Of a stretch of DNA of 64,000 nucleotides, positions 37,312 through 48,029 are shown piece after piece. Each line of letters opens with the position of its first letter. The stretch's first letter is position 1. The notes under the pieces were generated by a model. It saw only the letters and a list, made by a program, of their open reading frames with translations, had not been told where the DNA came from and did no database searches. A program made the position numbers and the translations under genes. The DNA is from Diphasiastrum complanatum (lineage: Eukaryota; Streptophyta; Lycopodiopsida; Lycopodiales; Lycopodiaceae): contig CM055113.1 of NCBI GenBank assembly GCA_029204225.1, positions 16,933,745 to 16,997,744 on the forward strand, given 5' to 3'.

Positions 37312-37324
37312 AAGGGAGGAAGAA
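37312..37324 (+). other. polypurine tract
   Basis: AAGGGAGGAAGAA immediately before the LTR; a typical plus-strand primer site for LTR retrotransposons. Confidence 0.6.
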
Positions 37325-37814
37325 TATTAAGACCATATTTAGCTAAGGACATGGAATAGTCCTAATATGGTAGACCAACCCTCCAGTGTTCGAGATTATT
37401 GGTCATGCCTAGATTTTATTCCACGTCAAGGCCTGTTTGTGACAAATGACCTTGAGAGGACCCAGACACTCTAATTGAGACATATGGAGTAGTGCATGTA
37501 CGTGTGACTGATATAGGTAGGAGGGATGCATGAAGAGCTGTGATTTATTTATAGTTGACCTGCATGGGGATTGCATGGGTTCATGCACAGGATCCTACTC
37601 TTTATATATTGAGGTAGAGATTATCCCATCGACGATTTTTGGTCTAGGTTTCCAGTTGAGCTCTTCTCCTCTTGCTATCACATGGCATGGCTTGGGGGCT
37701 AGATCCAGGAGGAAACTCTAGAAGGGATCTAGGATTGGTTGGGTGGTTTTGCTCCATAGTCTCTCTTGTGTTTTCCTATCATCATCTTAGGGGTTTTCCC
37801 TAGTGGTCTTTATA
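37325..37814 (+). repeat. 3' LTR, plus strand, same family as 28544-29010
   Basis: It begins TATTAAGACC and ends GGTCTTTATA. Both ends are one base from the TGTTAAGACC / GGTCTTTACA inverted termini inferred from the two copies together. It is about 490 bases long and inverted relative to the partner 8.3 kb upstream. Confidence 0.8.
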
Positions 37815-38079
37815 TTTCAGTCTCCAAAAGTGTACCTACGTCCTCCGAACCCTCGCCAACCTTTCTAAACCCTCACCTGTGTATCATCAATTTTCGTCGA
37901 GCTCAGAATAGTTATAAAACATTGTTTTGATGTATCTTTGAAGTAGGCAAAGGTTAGTTTTATCAGTAACTAGTCCGGCGAACGTTCCCAGCCCTCAAAA
38001 GTGCCAAATAGCTTTCTGAACCCTCTCTCGCCAATGAGAACCTTTGTCTAACAGCCATGAAAGTCCCTTGAAGAGCCAT

Positions 38080-39225
38080 TCCTCCTACTCAATAAATTCA
38101 AGATGGGAAAAAGAGAAAGGGTCAGAGACTACATCGCATGGATCAAATATCTACGATCCGAGTGTAATGCGGAGTTGACTCCCAACATGCGGTCATTATG
38201 TGGTTCTAGCAGGACTACCTAGAAGCATCCGATGAGAGCTTAAAAGACGAGAACAATATGCTACACTACATGAAGCTATGGAAGACGCAATGAGAGAACA
38301 AGATGAAGGACCAGATGATGATTCCACACTAGGAACTACAACACTTCATGTTTCAACTCCTTCAATTGCATCAACATCAGCTTCAATGAGCTTTTCCAAT
38401 GAATCGATGATAGAACAGATCATGAAATTACACAAGCAATAGATGGAACAGCTCACACCCAATTTGACCAAAAACTAAAGGCTCTTCAAAGTATTGTAGC
38501 ACCACAACCAGATCCTTACCAGCAATAGTATCCTCGATGGGACAATTTTTGGTGTCCCATTTGTATCCAAAATCACACGTCAAGTTGAACGAGTGCCCGA
38601 CACTGAAGCAGAATTTGAAGTTGACGCACAGATATTGTCACCTGTGCAATACGTCCTTGCACGACACTGCTTATTGCCCCTACAGTCCACGGATCATACA
38701 ACAGTAGAGAGCTCTATTTCAGACCTCTTATGCTTACCATCAAGGAGAACCTAATGCAGCACCAAGGCTTGGACCAGGCCCTCAACAAGAACGAATGGCA
38801 CTACCAGCACCACCAAGGCCGAACAACCCTCAAGCAGCCCAGGTGAATCTCACGGCAACGAAAGCTGAAACATTTGTCCAACAGGAAATGCAACAATGGT
38901 ATGGACTAATGAACTTTTCATCGATCCTGCTATTAATGCTATTCCACATACGCTGCACATCCACAATGCCAAGGGGACATATTATATGGATGTTACGGAT
39001 GAGGAGAAGGACATAGGATTGCCGAATGTCTAAACAAAGGAATTTACACACCCTTCTGCTGCGAGTGTGGATATGGACACTGCTACAAGAATTGTCCATT
39101 GAGAGCCAGCACCAACGCACTAGTGAACTGGATTGTGGTTCAATCAGCAGGCACGAGCACAAATCCACACTCAAGTATACCAAGGATACCTCCTTATCCT
39201 ATTGTTCCAGTGTTAGCTAATACGT
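38080..39225 (+). pseudogene. decayed gag-like retroelement remnant
   Basis: The plus strand has broken frames with a retroelement gag flavour: MGKRERVRDYIAW near 38.1 kb, ELKRREQYATLHEAME near 38.25 kb, and a degenerate zinc knuckle (CCECGYGHCYKNC, C-x2-C-x3-H-x4-C) near 39.06 kb, ending at a stop at 39223-39225. Stops and frameshifts separate the pieces. The element type is not clear; no RT, integrase or LTR was assigned. Confidence 0.35.
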
Positions 39226-39477
39226 GAGCACAAAAATGCAAGGAGGTAGCTCCATCATCACCACACTTTGTATCAATGCCAACTAGTGGGCCTTGGCACT
39301 TTGCGAGTAAGTCATCTGCAAGTTTTGGTTTCGACAAGCTACAGAAAAAATAAGGCACGTGGTATGCTATGTTTTCTATCACACTACAATTCGTATCATG
39401 ATCAACCAACGTGTCTTGAATACGATCACAATATTTATATCTCTTTGATCTGTATGGTTTCTGATTTTCTATGTGTT

Positions 39478-39570
39478 CCCCAACAAAGTACACATGTCAA
39501 CTTCAAGTTCATTTAGATCATGCTAAAACATAACAGATGGATGAGTTGAATGCCACAAGTTAAAAATCGC
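39478..39570 (+). repeat. direct repeat copy 1 (about 90 bases)
   Basis: Shares CATTTAGATCATGCTAAAAC and flanks with 39783-39870; the start-to-start spacing is about 305 bases. Confidence 0.75.
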
Positions 39571-39700
39571 AAGTGATGAATTCTGACACCCACAATCGCA
39601 TAATGACAAATATTCCAAACCAAGTCAACAAATGCATTTAAACACAATGACTTACAACATAATTGTGTCTAGTTTTTCATCACACAAGACTCACAACTTG
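39564..39700 (-). repeat. repeat copy B, inverted partner of 26661-26800
   Basis: The reverse complement aligns with 26661-26800 with scattered mismatches. No coding content. Confidence 0.75.
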
Positions 39701-39782
39701 TCACAGATGTGGCACATTTCTCTCCCTAGATAACACTTGAAATAACTCGAAACTAGTGAGATGTGGTTGATGCATAACCATG

Positions 39783-39870
39783 TTGTTCCCAAAGTACACA
39801 CGTAAACTTCTTTCATTTAGATCATGCTAAAACATAACAGATGGACGAGCAAGGCCACAAGTTAAAAAGC
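39783..39870 (+). repeat. direct repeat copy 2
   Basis: Second copy of the 39478-39570 segment. Together they could be ends of one degenerate element. Confidence 0.7.
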
Positions 39871-41489
39871 CATCAATCATCATTGTCTCGTAGCGACGAT
39901 GCTGGCTTCATCAACTTACAGCGTTGAAAATAGCCATGCATTCCTCAAAATGCACAAAAACCCTTTGCAAAAAAAACTATGACTTCAATGCATTTACAAG
40001 GTTAATGCATGCACAATTCAGTGAACCAACTGATAGACATGCAATGACTAGAAGGGTCAGACACCAATTTATGTTTGACGAAACCAAAAAAGAGAAGAAA
40101 ATTAAATAAAAAACTTCATGCAGGCTAGGAAAGGGCACCCCTCCTTCTAAACCCTAAAAACTTTAGCCGCCTCTCTTCTTAGTTCAAGAAGAACCCAGCC
40201 ATGACCCCATTGTGATAGAGAGGAGAGAGATATCAAATAGGAATCTACCATCATCCAGCATTATCCATAGCTGGAGTAATGATAAACCACCAGCCATCTC
40301 GTTTTTGTCTCCCATCATCCAATGTCTAGCAGAAAAACGCTAACGTATCAGTGTCTCAAAGACAAGAAAAAGAGTTATTGTAGGTTTTACGGTTTAAACT
40401 TCTTTCAACAGTCAGCAATCAACAAACCAAGAAAGGTTTCACAGGGTTCAACAACATGCATCACTTGACCCAAGTCTTTATCTGTTTTTCTAAAGAATAG
40501 GCAACTTACATTTTCCATTCTATATTTCCAGTTTGCACGAAGCATAAGAGGATTAGTTTGGTAATAAGCACGCAAAAAAAAAATTTGGGGTTGCCAATAT
40601 TGGTATCAAATTGAAGGTGTTTTCAACATCAATTCACTTATCTAGTTTGCTCAAAGTTCCAAGAGGGGTGTGGTCCAATTTTGGGGCATTAAGTGATTCT
40701 TTATTGAACATCTCTCTTTTTGTATGATGTGAAATGAAATCACATGAAACCGTATTGAATGACAACAAACCGACAACAATTATGAAGCATACGCACCCAT
40801 CTCAGATTTTGTGACAAAATCGTGAGTCAACTCAACGTGCTCAACAAATACGAGTACATTATACAGTATCTCTATTAATAACCGGATCAATATGGCTCTA
40901 CCCTCTATGCAATGTTATTTTTGCCTCTTTCCAGTTTATCAATACTTTGTTCTTCTGATGCATTCATTGATGGTTTCTGAGTTCATTTAATACTAACTAA
41001 ACTATCAAAAAAAAAAAGTTGGCCATTAGTCTTTTTCCACAAAAAAGAAATGCAATCCGGGTCCCGGATCGCTGACGTTCCAGAACGCACGTTCTAGAAT
41101 GTTTTTGCAGCGTCGCGATCCACTATAACATCGCTTGCGGTGCTTAAGCTTTCCTTGTATTGTTGATGCTTCCATAGCTAGTTTCCTTTAAGCTTTCATT
41201 TGTTGTGTCAGTTATTGAGGTTAAGATACTTCATAGATAGACTTGTATGTTCATCACACATAACTCTCCATATGAAGGAAGTCTCTACCTAGCTGAACAT
41301 CACATAACCTGGCATTAGACAAGCTATTGAAAACTATAGATGCAACACTCCTATCCATAAGGTCCTTGACCTTAGTAATGTGCTCCCCTATCACCTGCAT
41401 CCAATCTAAGATTACACAATCTATTTTGTATATTAAGAACCCTAGCTAAATCCACAATCACATACATAGACTTAAGATCTCCCAAGCCT
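39871..41489. other. non-coding stretch
   Basis: No supported gene. Contains a short dispersed repeat (about 40990-41145): A tracts, then palindromic GATCGC/GTTC words including GACGTTCCAGAACGCACGTT and TTTTGCAGCGTCGCGATCC. Confidence 0.45.
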
Positions 41490-42873
41490 CATTTTGTCCT
41501 TTTGCATTACAGATGTGAGGAATGAGGTTACCTTTGGGCTGATGACTCTGTGTGCTTTCTATCCTCTTGCTGCAATGTCCTCAATCAGTAAGTCGATGCT
41601 ATGTGCAACGCATAGAGTCCAAAAGATAGTAAGTAATTCTCCATCACCAAATCCCCCCTGGCTTTGCAATTTGCGATATTGTCAGTAATGACTTGCACAA
41701 CATTTTGAGGCCCCACCTCCTCGATCGCTTGCGTGACGTGTGAATAGATGTTGTACTCAACTATAACATATTGCCACGAGCATTGAGCATCAAATTTCAA
41801 TATGTAACATGTAACATATTTAAAACCCTAGATTCTTATTGAGCATTGACTCTTGAGCAACAACTCACGAGCATCAAAATGGTTAAAATTCTAAATAGCA
41901 ATGAGCAATGAGCATTGAAGTCCAACACAAGTCATGAACTTGTTATTCACCTGAAACAATGGTGGTAGGTGTTGATGTGCCAATGGCTCTCAACATCATG
42001 GTGCCCACACAGGAAGACACTAGAATGTTAATGATATGTCGCCTCCTATTGTCACACCAAGCATCGGTCATGGTGCAGCCGAATTGTTTCCATGATTCAC
42101 GAACAGGTTCCAAATCTTTGGTTACATCCTGAACCTCCCTCATCAAAGTGTGGTGCGTAGGGACTCCATGCTAGGTCTACGGTATTTGGCCCCTATTGCG
42201 GCAACACTCTCTACCATAGCCCCCCCAAGCAGGAGTCTTTGCTAGATGGAAGCGGAGGTCACAACGGTAGAAGAACGAGTCTTCTAATAGCCACATTTGC
42301 CTTAATCTTGTTGTCACCTCAAAATCATAATATTCTCTACTAGTAACACCACCTCTGTTGGGGGCTCTAGAAGTAGAGGGGCCAGCTACATCTACATGTG
42401 GTGTAGATGTGCCAGCCTCTATCTCTGTCTCACCCCGACCTAAGGTGGACACATGATGCCTAGCAATTCAATTCCATTGCAACAAACGAAATCGAAAAAA
42501 ATTTAATCACGACAAGTGACAATGCAAATTCATCATGCACATTGCAAAATTCAAATTTCAAAAGCAAAACTTTAAAGAATCCAATCACAAGTGTATGATG
42601 CTTACCTACAGTGACAATCGGAGGAATCATCTCCTCTCTATGAATAGCTCCTAGTCTCGCAATCGTGCTCAAGAGCCCTAGACGTGCCTATGAGCATGGT
42701 CTGATCTCATAGCCACGCAAACAAAGAAGGTGCGCTCGAATATGCACTGGACCACCTGTGTAGCTCACACAACAATAATTGCACGTCCATCGTTTTGTGC
42801 CCGAGCTACCGTACGTCGAAGCAACTGTGACATGATCCCATACAAGATCTCTAGTTCTCACCATGACTCCCAA
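41490..42873 (-). pseudogene. hAT transposase, N-terminal part (BED finger and DUF659-like region)
   Basis: On the reverse strand from 42873: a BED-type zinc finger (WDHVTVAS, then KRWTCNYC, HIRAHLL), a spacer rich in Gly/Thr/Ser, then RFHLAKTPAWGG and a DUF659-type block (WKQFGCTMTDAWCDNRRRHI, then NILVSSCVGTM), then VVQVITDNIANCKARGDLVM near 41.66 kb. These are in the right order for a plant hAT transposase. Frames are interrupted and the catalytic-core and dimerisation halves do not follow on this strand. The 400 bases upstream (42.9-43.3 kb) are CT-rich and non-coding. Confidence 0.75.
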
Positions 42874-43319
42874 CTCATAACTCCTAAGTTCTAGCTCCTA
42901 ACTCTCCTAATTTCTAACTTCTAATACTTCTCTCACCTCTATTGCCTAACACCTAAATCTACTACATAAAACTAAATTCACACATGCACCTCTTGCCTAA
43001 ATTCTAATGCCTCCTCCTCTCCTATGCTCTCTCCTAACTCCTATGTCTCTCCTTCATTGACCTAATTCTGCTAAACACCTAACTCCTAACTCATATTTTA
43101 ATTTCTCTCCTTGTGCATTTGACATTAACCTAACACTAAACTTGCAGCCCTATTATCTCTCCAATAATCAACATTGAGGAAAGATTCATTTCCTCTCTCC
43201 TCTTTCCTCTCTCTTCTCTCAAGCCTACTTTTGATGAATTGTATGTTATTCAATGTCTTCAAGTATGATTCATGGCATTTCTATTACATTTGCTATTTTT
43301 TCAAGTCCCGAATCTTTCT

Positions 43320-44347
43320 TGAATCCTAATCTTGTGAGTGCCCACATTGTCACACTCAGTATTGCATAAGACCCACTCATTGTCATGTGTGCACCGTGCA
43401 GGCACGAGACTCTTGAGTTTGAGTGTCCAGGAGCGCGGCTCAAAGTAGGACAATTGCGCCCTGTTTCAAGTATGGGAGTGATGTTCCTAGATTGCAAAAG
43501 CTCGCCATGATTACACAGCAGTTGCATGTGAGAGGAATTGGAGTGTGTTCTCTCTGATTCATACGAAGAGGAAGAACAGGCTTAGTGTTGCATACTTAGA
43601 CAAGTTGGTGTATGTGCACGCCAATCTGCGGCTTCTAAAGAAGCTAAAGGAGACGAGGGAGCATGTATAGGTCAATCGTAAATTCCAAGTTGCAACTATG
43701 TTTGAACGTTGAAATTTCAAGTTTGAACTTTCAACTTTGAACTATATTTTTATAGCTTAATAGAAAAAACTAAATACTTTAGTAAATAGAAAAGTCAAAC
43801 TCGAATTTGAAGTTTTAGTGACATTCTACACATGTTGTACATACTACAAGTAAATCCGGATGAAATTGACATGACAAAGGTTCTAGATCTACCACCAAGG
43901 TCACAGGACGAGGAGGACGTGTATGCACTACTCCATGAGGATTCCTTGATGTCTGCAGGTGAATTTAAAGTTCCAACTTTCAAGCTTTGAATTAGCCCTT
44001 GAGGCTTGGGCCAGCACTTGCAAGTTGGAAGTTTGAACTTTGAGCTTAGTCCCATGACTAAGTTCTAGCTTGGGTGTTAAAATTTCAAACTTTTAAGTCA
44101 ATCCCTGCATGCAGGACCTACCACTCGGGCCGTTGCACGTCGCAGGACAAGAGGGGGTGAGGCTTCGAGTACTCAATCTCTCAAGGATGAGGAGCCACTA
44201 GAAGACGAAGATGATACAGAGACCTCAGAAGATGAAGTCGGTAGCGATGATTCGTCGGCGGAGTATGAGAGTCATCCATCTGATGATGATGATAGCATTG
44301 ACAAGGATCGTGCTCCTGAGCCCGCACGGGTCCCACATAATGGCTGA
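43320..44347 (+). pseudogene. hAT transposase, C-terminal part (dimerisation region and acidic tail)
   Basis: The plus strand reads YGSDVPRLQKLAM, then RNRLSVAYLDKLVYVHANL and KKLKETREHV near 43.58-43.67 kb, the conserved end of the hAT dimerisation domain. After about 440 bases of intron-like sequence, a frame with TRAVARRRTRGGEASS and a long Asp/Glu/Ser-rich tail ends at TGA 44345-44347. There are frameshifts near the start. It may belong to the same original element as the pieces at 41.5-42.9 and 45.1-46.1 kb. Confidence 0.65.
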
Positions 44348-45005
44348 GTAGTCCCTCTCCAAAAGCCCACCCATGTCCATGATGACCACCTAAACTACAT
44401 GTTGTGTCCCCCACCTTGATGATTGTTGCATGTGTATCCATGAGCTGCCGGGCCACTACATTCAGTAGGCCCTCCCCAAACTAACTTCCCTGATGGAAAT
44501 GCCTCTATTGTAGATGATGGCCCTGCTGCATGGTGATCCTACCACTATCGACAAAGTCCATGATGGCCCAGTCAATGACAAACTAGGCTACGATGGCCTT
44601 GTTGTTGTTGCTAATGATGAACTAGGCCATGATGACCTGTAGCTGATGATGAAATAGATTATGATGGACCAACCTTGGTGCTAGAAGGTGCACCACTGCT
44701 TGATCGTGTGTGCCAACAGAACATAGCTGCACACCAATTTGAAGCCTAGGCCCTCGTGTTGGCCTAGTCCTGGGTCGGTGCCTACTTCAAGAAGGCCAAA
44801 ATATGGTCCCTCTTGCAAGTAAAACTTTCTCTTTTCCCTCAAACATGCCTTGATACCAAGATAAGAATTTGTACACACAAGTGCATAACACAATCATAGT
44901 TGCAGCGAATTGCGATTCGTTGGGATCGCGTTTTGCGAATCGCGAATCTGGCTGTGAATCGTGGTTAAAAAAAACAAAATATAACATTTTTTGGGCCTCC
45001 TCCTC
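44348..45005. other. non-coding stretch with a short dispersed repeat
   Basis: GATGATGG-type words recur at 44.4-44.7 kb. At 44893-45000 a CATAGTTGCAGCG head with CGATTCG / CGAATCG stems is followed by an A-rich tract. Confidence 0.45.
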
Positions 45006-45077
45006 GCGGCCATAAACGCGCTAGCCGTGGAGGAGGCAAAAAAATTTTTATGAACTATAGGCGTCCGATCTTCGCAT

Positions 45078-45840
45078 GTGAATAGTCGGCAGGCATCTAC
45101 TCGACGATACGGAGGTGGTGTGCACGATGCCAGGGGGATGAAGAAGCCAGCACCCACACGCTTTGCGTTTTACTTGGTGCTAGAGCGATTGATAGTAGTG
45201 AAGGACACATTGCGGCGGATGGTTTCCAACGAGGCCTTCGGGGACTTTAGAGACATCGCACATGCGACGTTTTTCCAGTCCACTGTGTTCGGTGACGAGT
45301 TCTGGACACATGCTGAGTAGATTGTTGGGGTCCTTCTACCCATTTTCAGAGTGCTACGCCTGGTACACCGTGAGGTGCACTCTCGGTCTCATTTACGAGT
45401 TCATGGACCACATCGGCAAGGCGATTCTGACGTCAGCCTTGGACGAGCACATGTATGACTCTTCAGTGTCTAGTTTGTTGTTTCTCACTCAAGTTTGATG
45501 CGTTTACTTTATGCTACGGTGCACTGATTATTGTAATTTGTCTGCTGCAGAAGGGAAGAGATCTCGCATATATGGGAGGCCAAATGGGACTACTTCCACC
45601 GACCCATCCATGTCGTAGCCCACATGTTGCACCCCTTGCGGCGCTCTACCCGCGAGAGGGACGATCGGGAGCTGCACCGGCGATGGGTGGAGTACACGAA
45701 GCGCGTATGGCCCGGACTAGGTACGTGTGAGAAATCGCTTGGTAGCCTAAATACTGCAGTATTGTACTCATTGCTAGTGTGTGAATTCGAGGGGACTTAC
45801 ACGTGCCATGTTTTTTCTTCTGCCAATAGGTCCGATGCTC
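45078..45840 (+). pseudogene. hAT transposase, middle part
   Basis: The plus strand reads TRFAFYLVLERLIVVKDTLR, RRMVSNEAFGDF and FGDEFWTHAE, then a stop (45318-45320), then IVGVLLPIFRVLRLV, then LGLIYEFMDHIGKAI in another frame. After a probable intron ending CTGCTGCAG near 45550, IWEAKWDYFHRPIHVVAHML and a basic block follow. A second probable intron (GTACGT near 45721 to CCAATAG near 45830) leads to the piece at 45.83-46.13 kb. This is the central region of a plant hAT transposase, broken by a stop and a frameshift. Confidence 0.7.
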
Positions 45841-45863
45841 GCTCACATTGCACGCCAGCTGCT

Positions 45864-46133
45864 CACATTTGAGTGCCTCCAGTTTCCTTTTGATGGAGAA
45901 CAGAGTCGGCGGAGGGAGGATCAGTTGAGGCCCGTTACATTGTGGAGCTACTGTTACGAGCACGTAACCAGTGCCGAACCCTAGAGAACACAGGAGGTCA
46001 CATTTGAGTGCTTCCAGTTTCCTTTCGATGGAGAACAGAGTCGGCGGAGGGAGGATCAGCTAAGGCCCGTTACATGGTGGAGCTACTATTACGAGCACGT
46101 AACCAGTGCCGAACCCTAGAGAACACAGGAGGT
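45864..46133 (+). repeat. tandem duplication of 135 bases within the hAT coding region
   Basis: Copies 45864-45998 and 45999-46133 differ at only a few bases. The unit is 45 codons long and encodes FDGEQSRRREDQLRPVT followed by WSYYYEH, the stretch just before the hAT dimerisation domain. Each copy ends with an in-frame TAG. Confidence 0.9.
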
Positions 46134-46187
46134 CAGATACCACAGTCAAGGTCATGTCCAGCGTACACGACCAACAGGGCAAGACAG

Positions 46188-46495
46188 TGTGAGTAGTGTG
46201 CCCCGGCACGGTCCATAGCCATGGCGGGCCTAACACAGCCTAGGGACCCTGTTAGTAGGGTAGGGCCCCACGTTGGGTCCCGACGTGCAGTCGGCCACGT
46301 CAGTGCCACGTGGCCGACACTTGGCAGTAGCATGCTACCAGTCCTCACACTGGGCTAGGAGGGGCTTACTCTATATCAGGGAGTAGGCAAGGTTGGGTGG
46401 ATCAGTTAGTGTTTGCCCTACTGTGGTGTTAGGATCTATTACAGATCAGATATGACTTATTTCTCTCCTCTCTCTCCCCCAGTGTGGGGACATCA

Positions 46496-46549
<54 letters not shown>

Positions 46550-46830
46550 GGATTGTCTACAACTCAATCTACCCTTTCTCTCTCTAAAAGAGTGAGTACC
46601 ACCCACATATGACTTGTCTCTTTGTTTCTTTCTAGTGCAGAGAATCAGGATCACCCATTGGCTTTCTTACTCCACGTTGGGGACATCTCTTATGGCATGT
46701 TTTATGAAACGTTTTATGCATGCTACCAGGTCTCACACTGGGCTAGGAGGGGCTTGATGTATATCAGGGACTAGGCAAGGCTGGGTGGACCAGTTAGGTT
46801 TGCCCTACTGTGTTGTTAGGATCTATTACA
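46188..46830 (+). repeat. 5' LTR region of the Gypsy element (left edge uncertain)
   Basis: It ends GGATCTATTACA, one base before a primer-binding site. It contains a 113-base segment (46331-46443) repeated at 46719-46830 and a CT microsatellite between them. The left terminus could be TG at 46188 or 46249; no 3' LTR survives for comparison. Confidence 0.55.
46504..46547. repeat. (CT)n microsatellite
   Basis: Uninterrupted CT dinucleotides of about 44 bases, directly visible. Confidence 0.95.
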
Positions 46831-46831
46831 C

Positions 46832-46843
46832 TGGTATCAGAGC
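46832..46843 (+). other. primer-binding site of the Gypsy element
   Basis: TGGTATCAGAGC (Met-tRNA complement), one base after the LTR end. Confidence 0.8.
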
Positions 46844-47284
46844 CATCTCCTTCTTTGGGAGCTTAGGAGCAGCAGTAGAGAAATCTATAAAAGAATTCTC
46901 AAATTCTCAAAAAGGAGGAGAGGAGAGAAGTCGTTGTAGGAACAGCCTTCCACTCATCCAAATCTGTGGGGATTTTCACTTGTTCTGAGGCAAAATTCCT
47001 TGTATAGGTTCAGCGCTGGAAAATCAGGGATCTGCCCCTGTTTTTTGTGTACAGATAGGTGAATACTGAGCGGATTTCAGGTGGAAAATATAGTGCAGGT
47101 CCAGCGCTGAAGGGGCCTACCTAAATTCTGAATTTTGAAGCCAAATGCGGTATTAGATTCGAAGTTTTTGGAGCAGCCAGGTCTCTACTCAGATAGCGAG
47201 GGTACCTATCCTCACAAATCAGATTTCTATTTCCAGATTTAGGCTAGGAATCTGATTTTTCAGATCAGATTTAGAGATCAGACA

Positions 47285-47289
47285 GGGGA
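47285..47289 (+). repeat. target-site duplication (left), GGGGA
   Basis: Identical to 50628-50632, directly flanking the two Copia LTRs. Confidence 0.9.
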
Positions 47290-47755
47290 TGTTAGAAATT
47301 AATGTTTATTTGACACCCCTTAATGGTAGTTTGGCCATGCCTGCGTGCTATTTTTAGGGGCCATTACAATTTATAGTAAGTCATATTTCAGGGTCATTAC
47401 TATTTATAGTAAATTCGTTTTTTATTCATGCATGTAAGTGGGTGCACTACTACTAGAATAGGATTTTTCTTTTATCACTTAGAAACTCATCTTGGGTGTT
47501 TACCCAATATAGGTAGTAATTATAGCAATTAGCTTTTTGTCTTTTGCTATTTACTTTAGGCTCATTAGCTTTTATCAATCATTAGAGAAACTATTTAAGA
47601 AGGCTGCCGCCCCACCACAATTATTCCATTCAATTCAATGAGCTAGAGCAATTGCTCAATTCTCCTATGATCTGAATTCTCTCTATGCTTGGGTTTTGTG
47701 TGAGTGCTAGTAGGACTAGTATCTCCATCTAGAATTTGTATCACAAATTCTGACA
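47290..47755 (+). repeat. 5' LTR of the nested Copia (466 bases)
   Basis: TGTTAGAAATT..AATTCTGACA. By eye it differs from the 3' copy at about seven bases and three short indels, i.e. about 98% identity. Confidence 0.93.
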
Positions 47756-47767
47756 TGGTATCAGAGC
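47756..47767 (+). other. primer-binding site of the nested Copia
   Basis: TGGTATCAGAGC directly abuts the 5' LTR. Confidence 0.9.
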
Positions 47768-48029
47768 AGATTCTTTTGTGAGAGAGAGAGTTTGTATTTG
47801 CAGGTGTGCAATCAGATTGGAGGAGCTGAAGTTGCATGTGGAGTCAACGTTGTTAGGAAAACAACGGGAATCTTCTGGGAGAAGATTGACGGAATGTTAC
47901 TAGTTGTCGACAGATCTGAATCAGAATTTTTCTGGTTGTTTGCTGGTTTTCTGGTGCAGGTCACATCTGGAGCAGGTACATATGAGGAAGGTAGTATCTG
48001 AACAGGTGACTTCTGAGACAGGCAGATCT

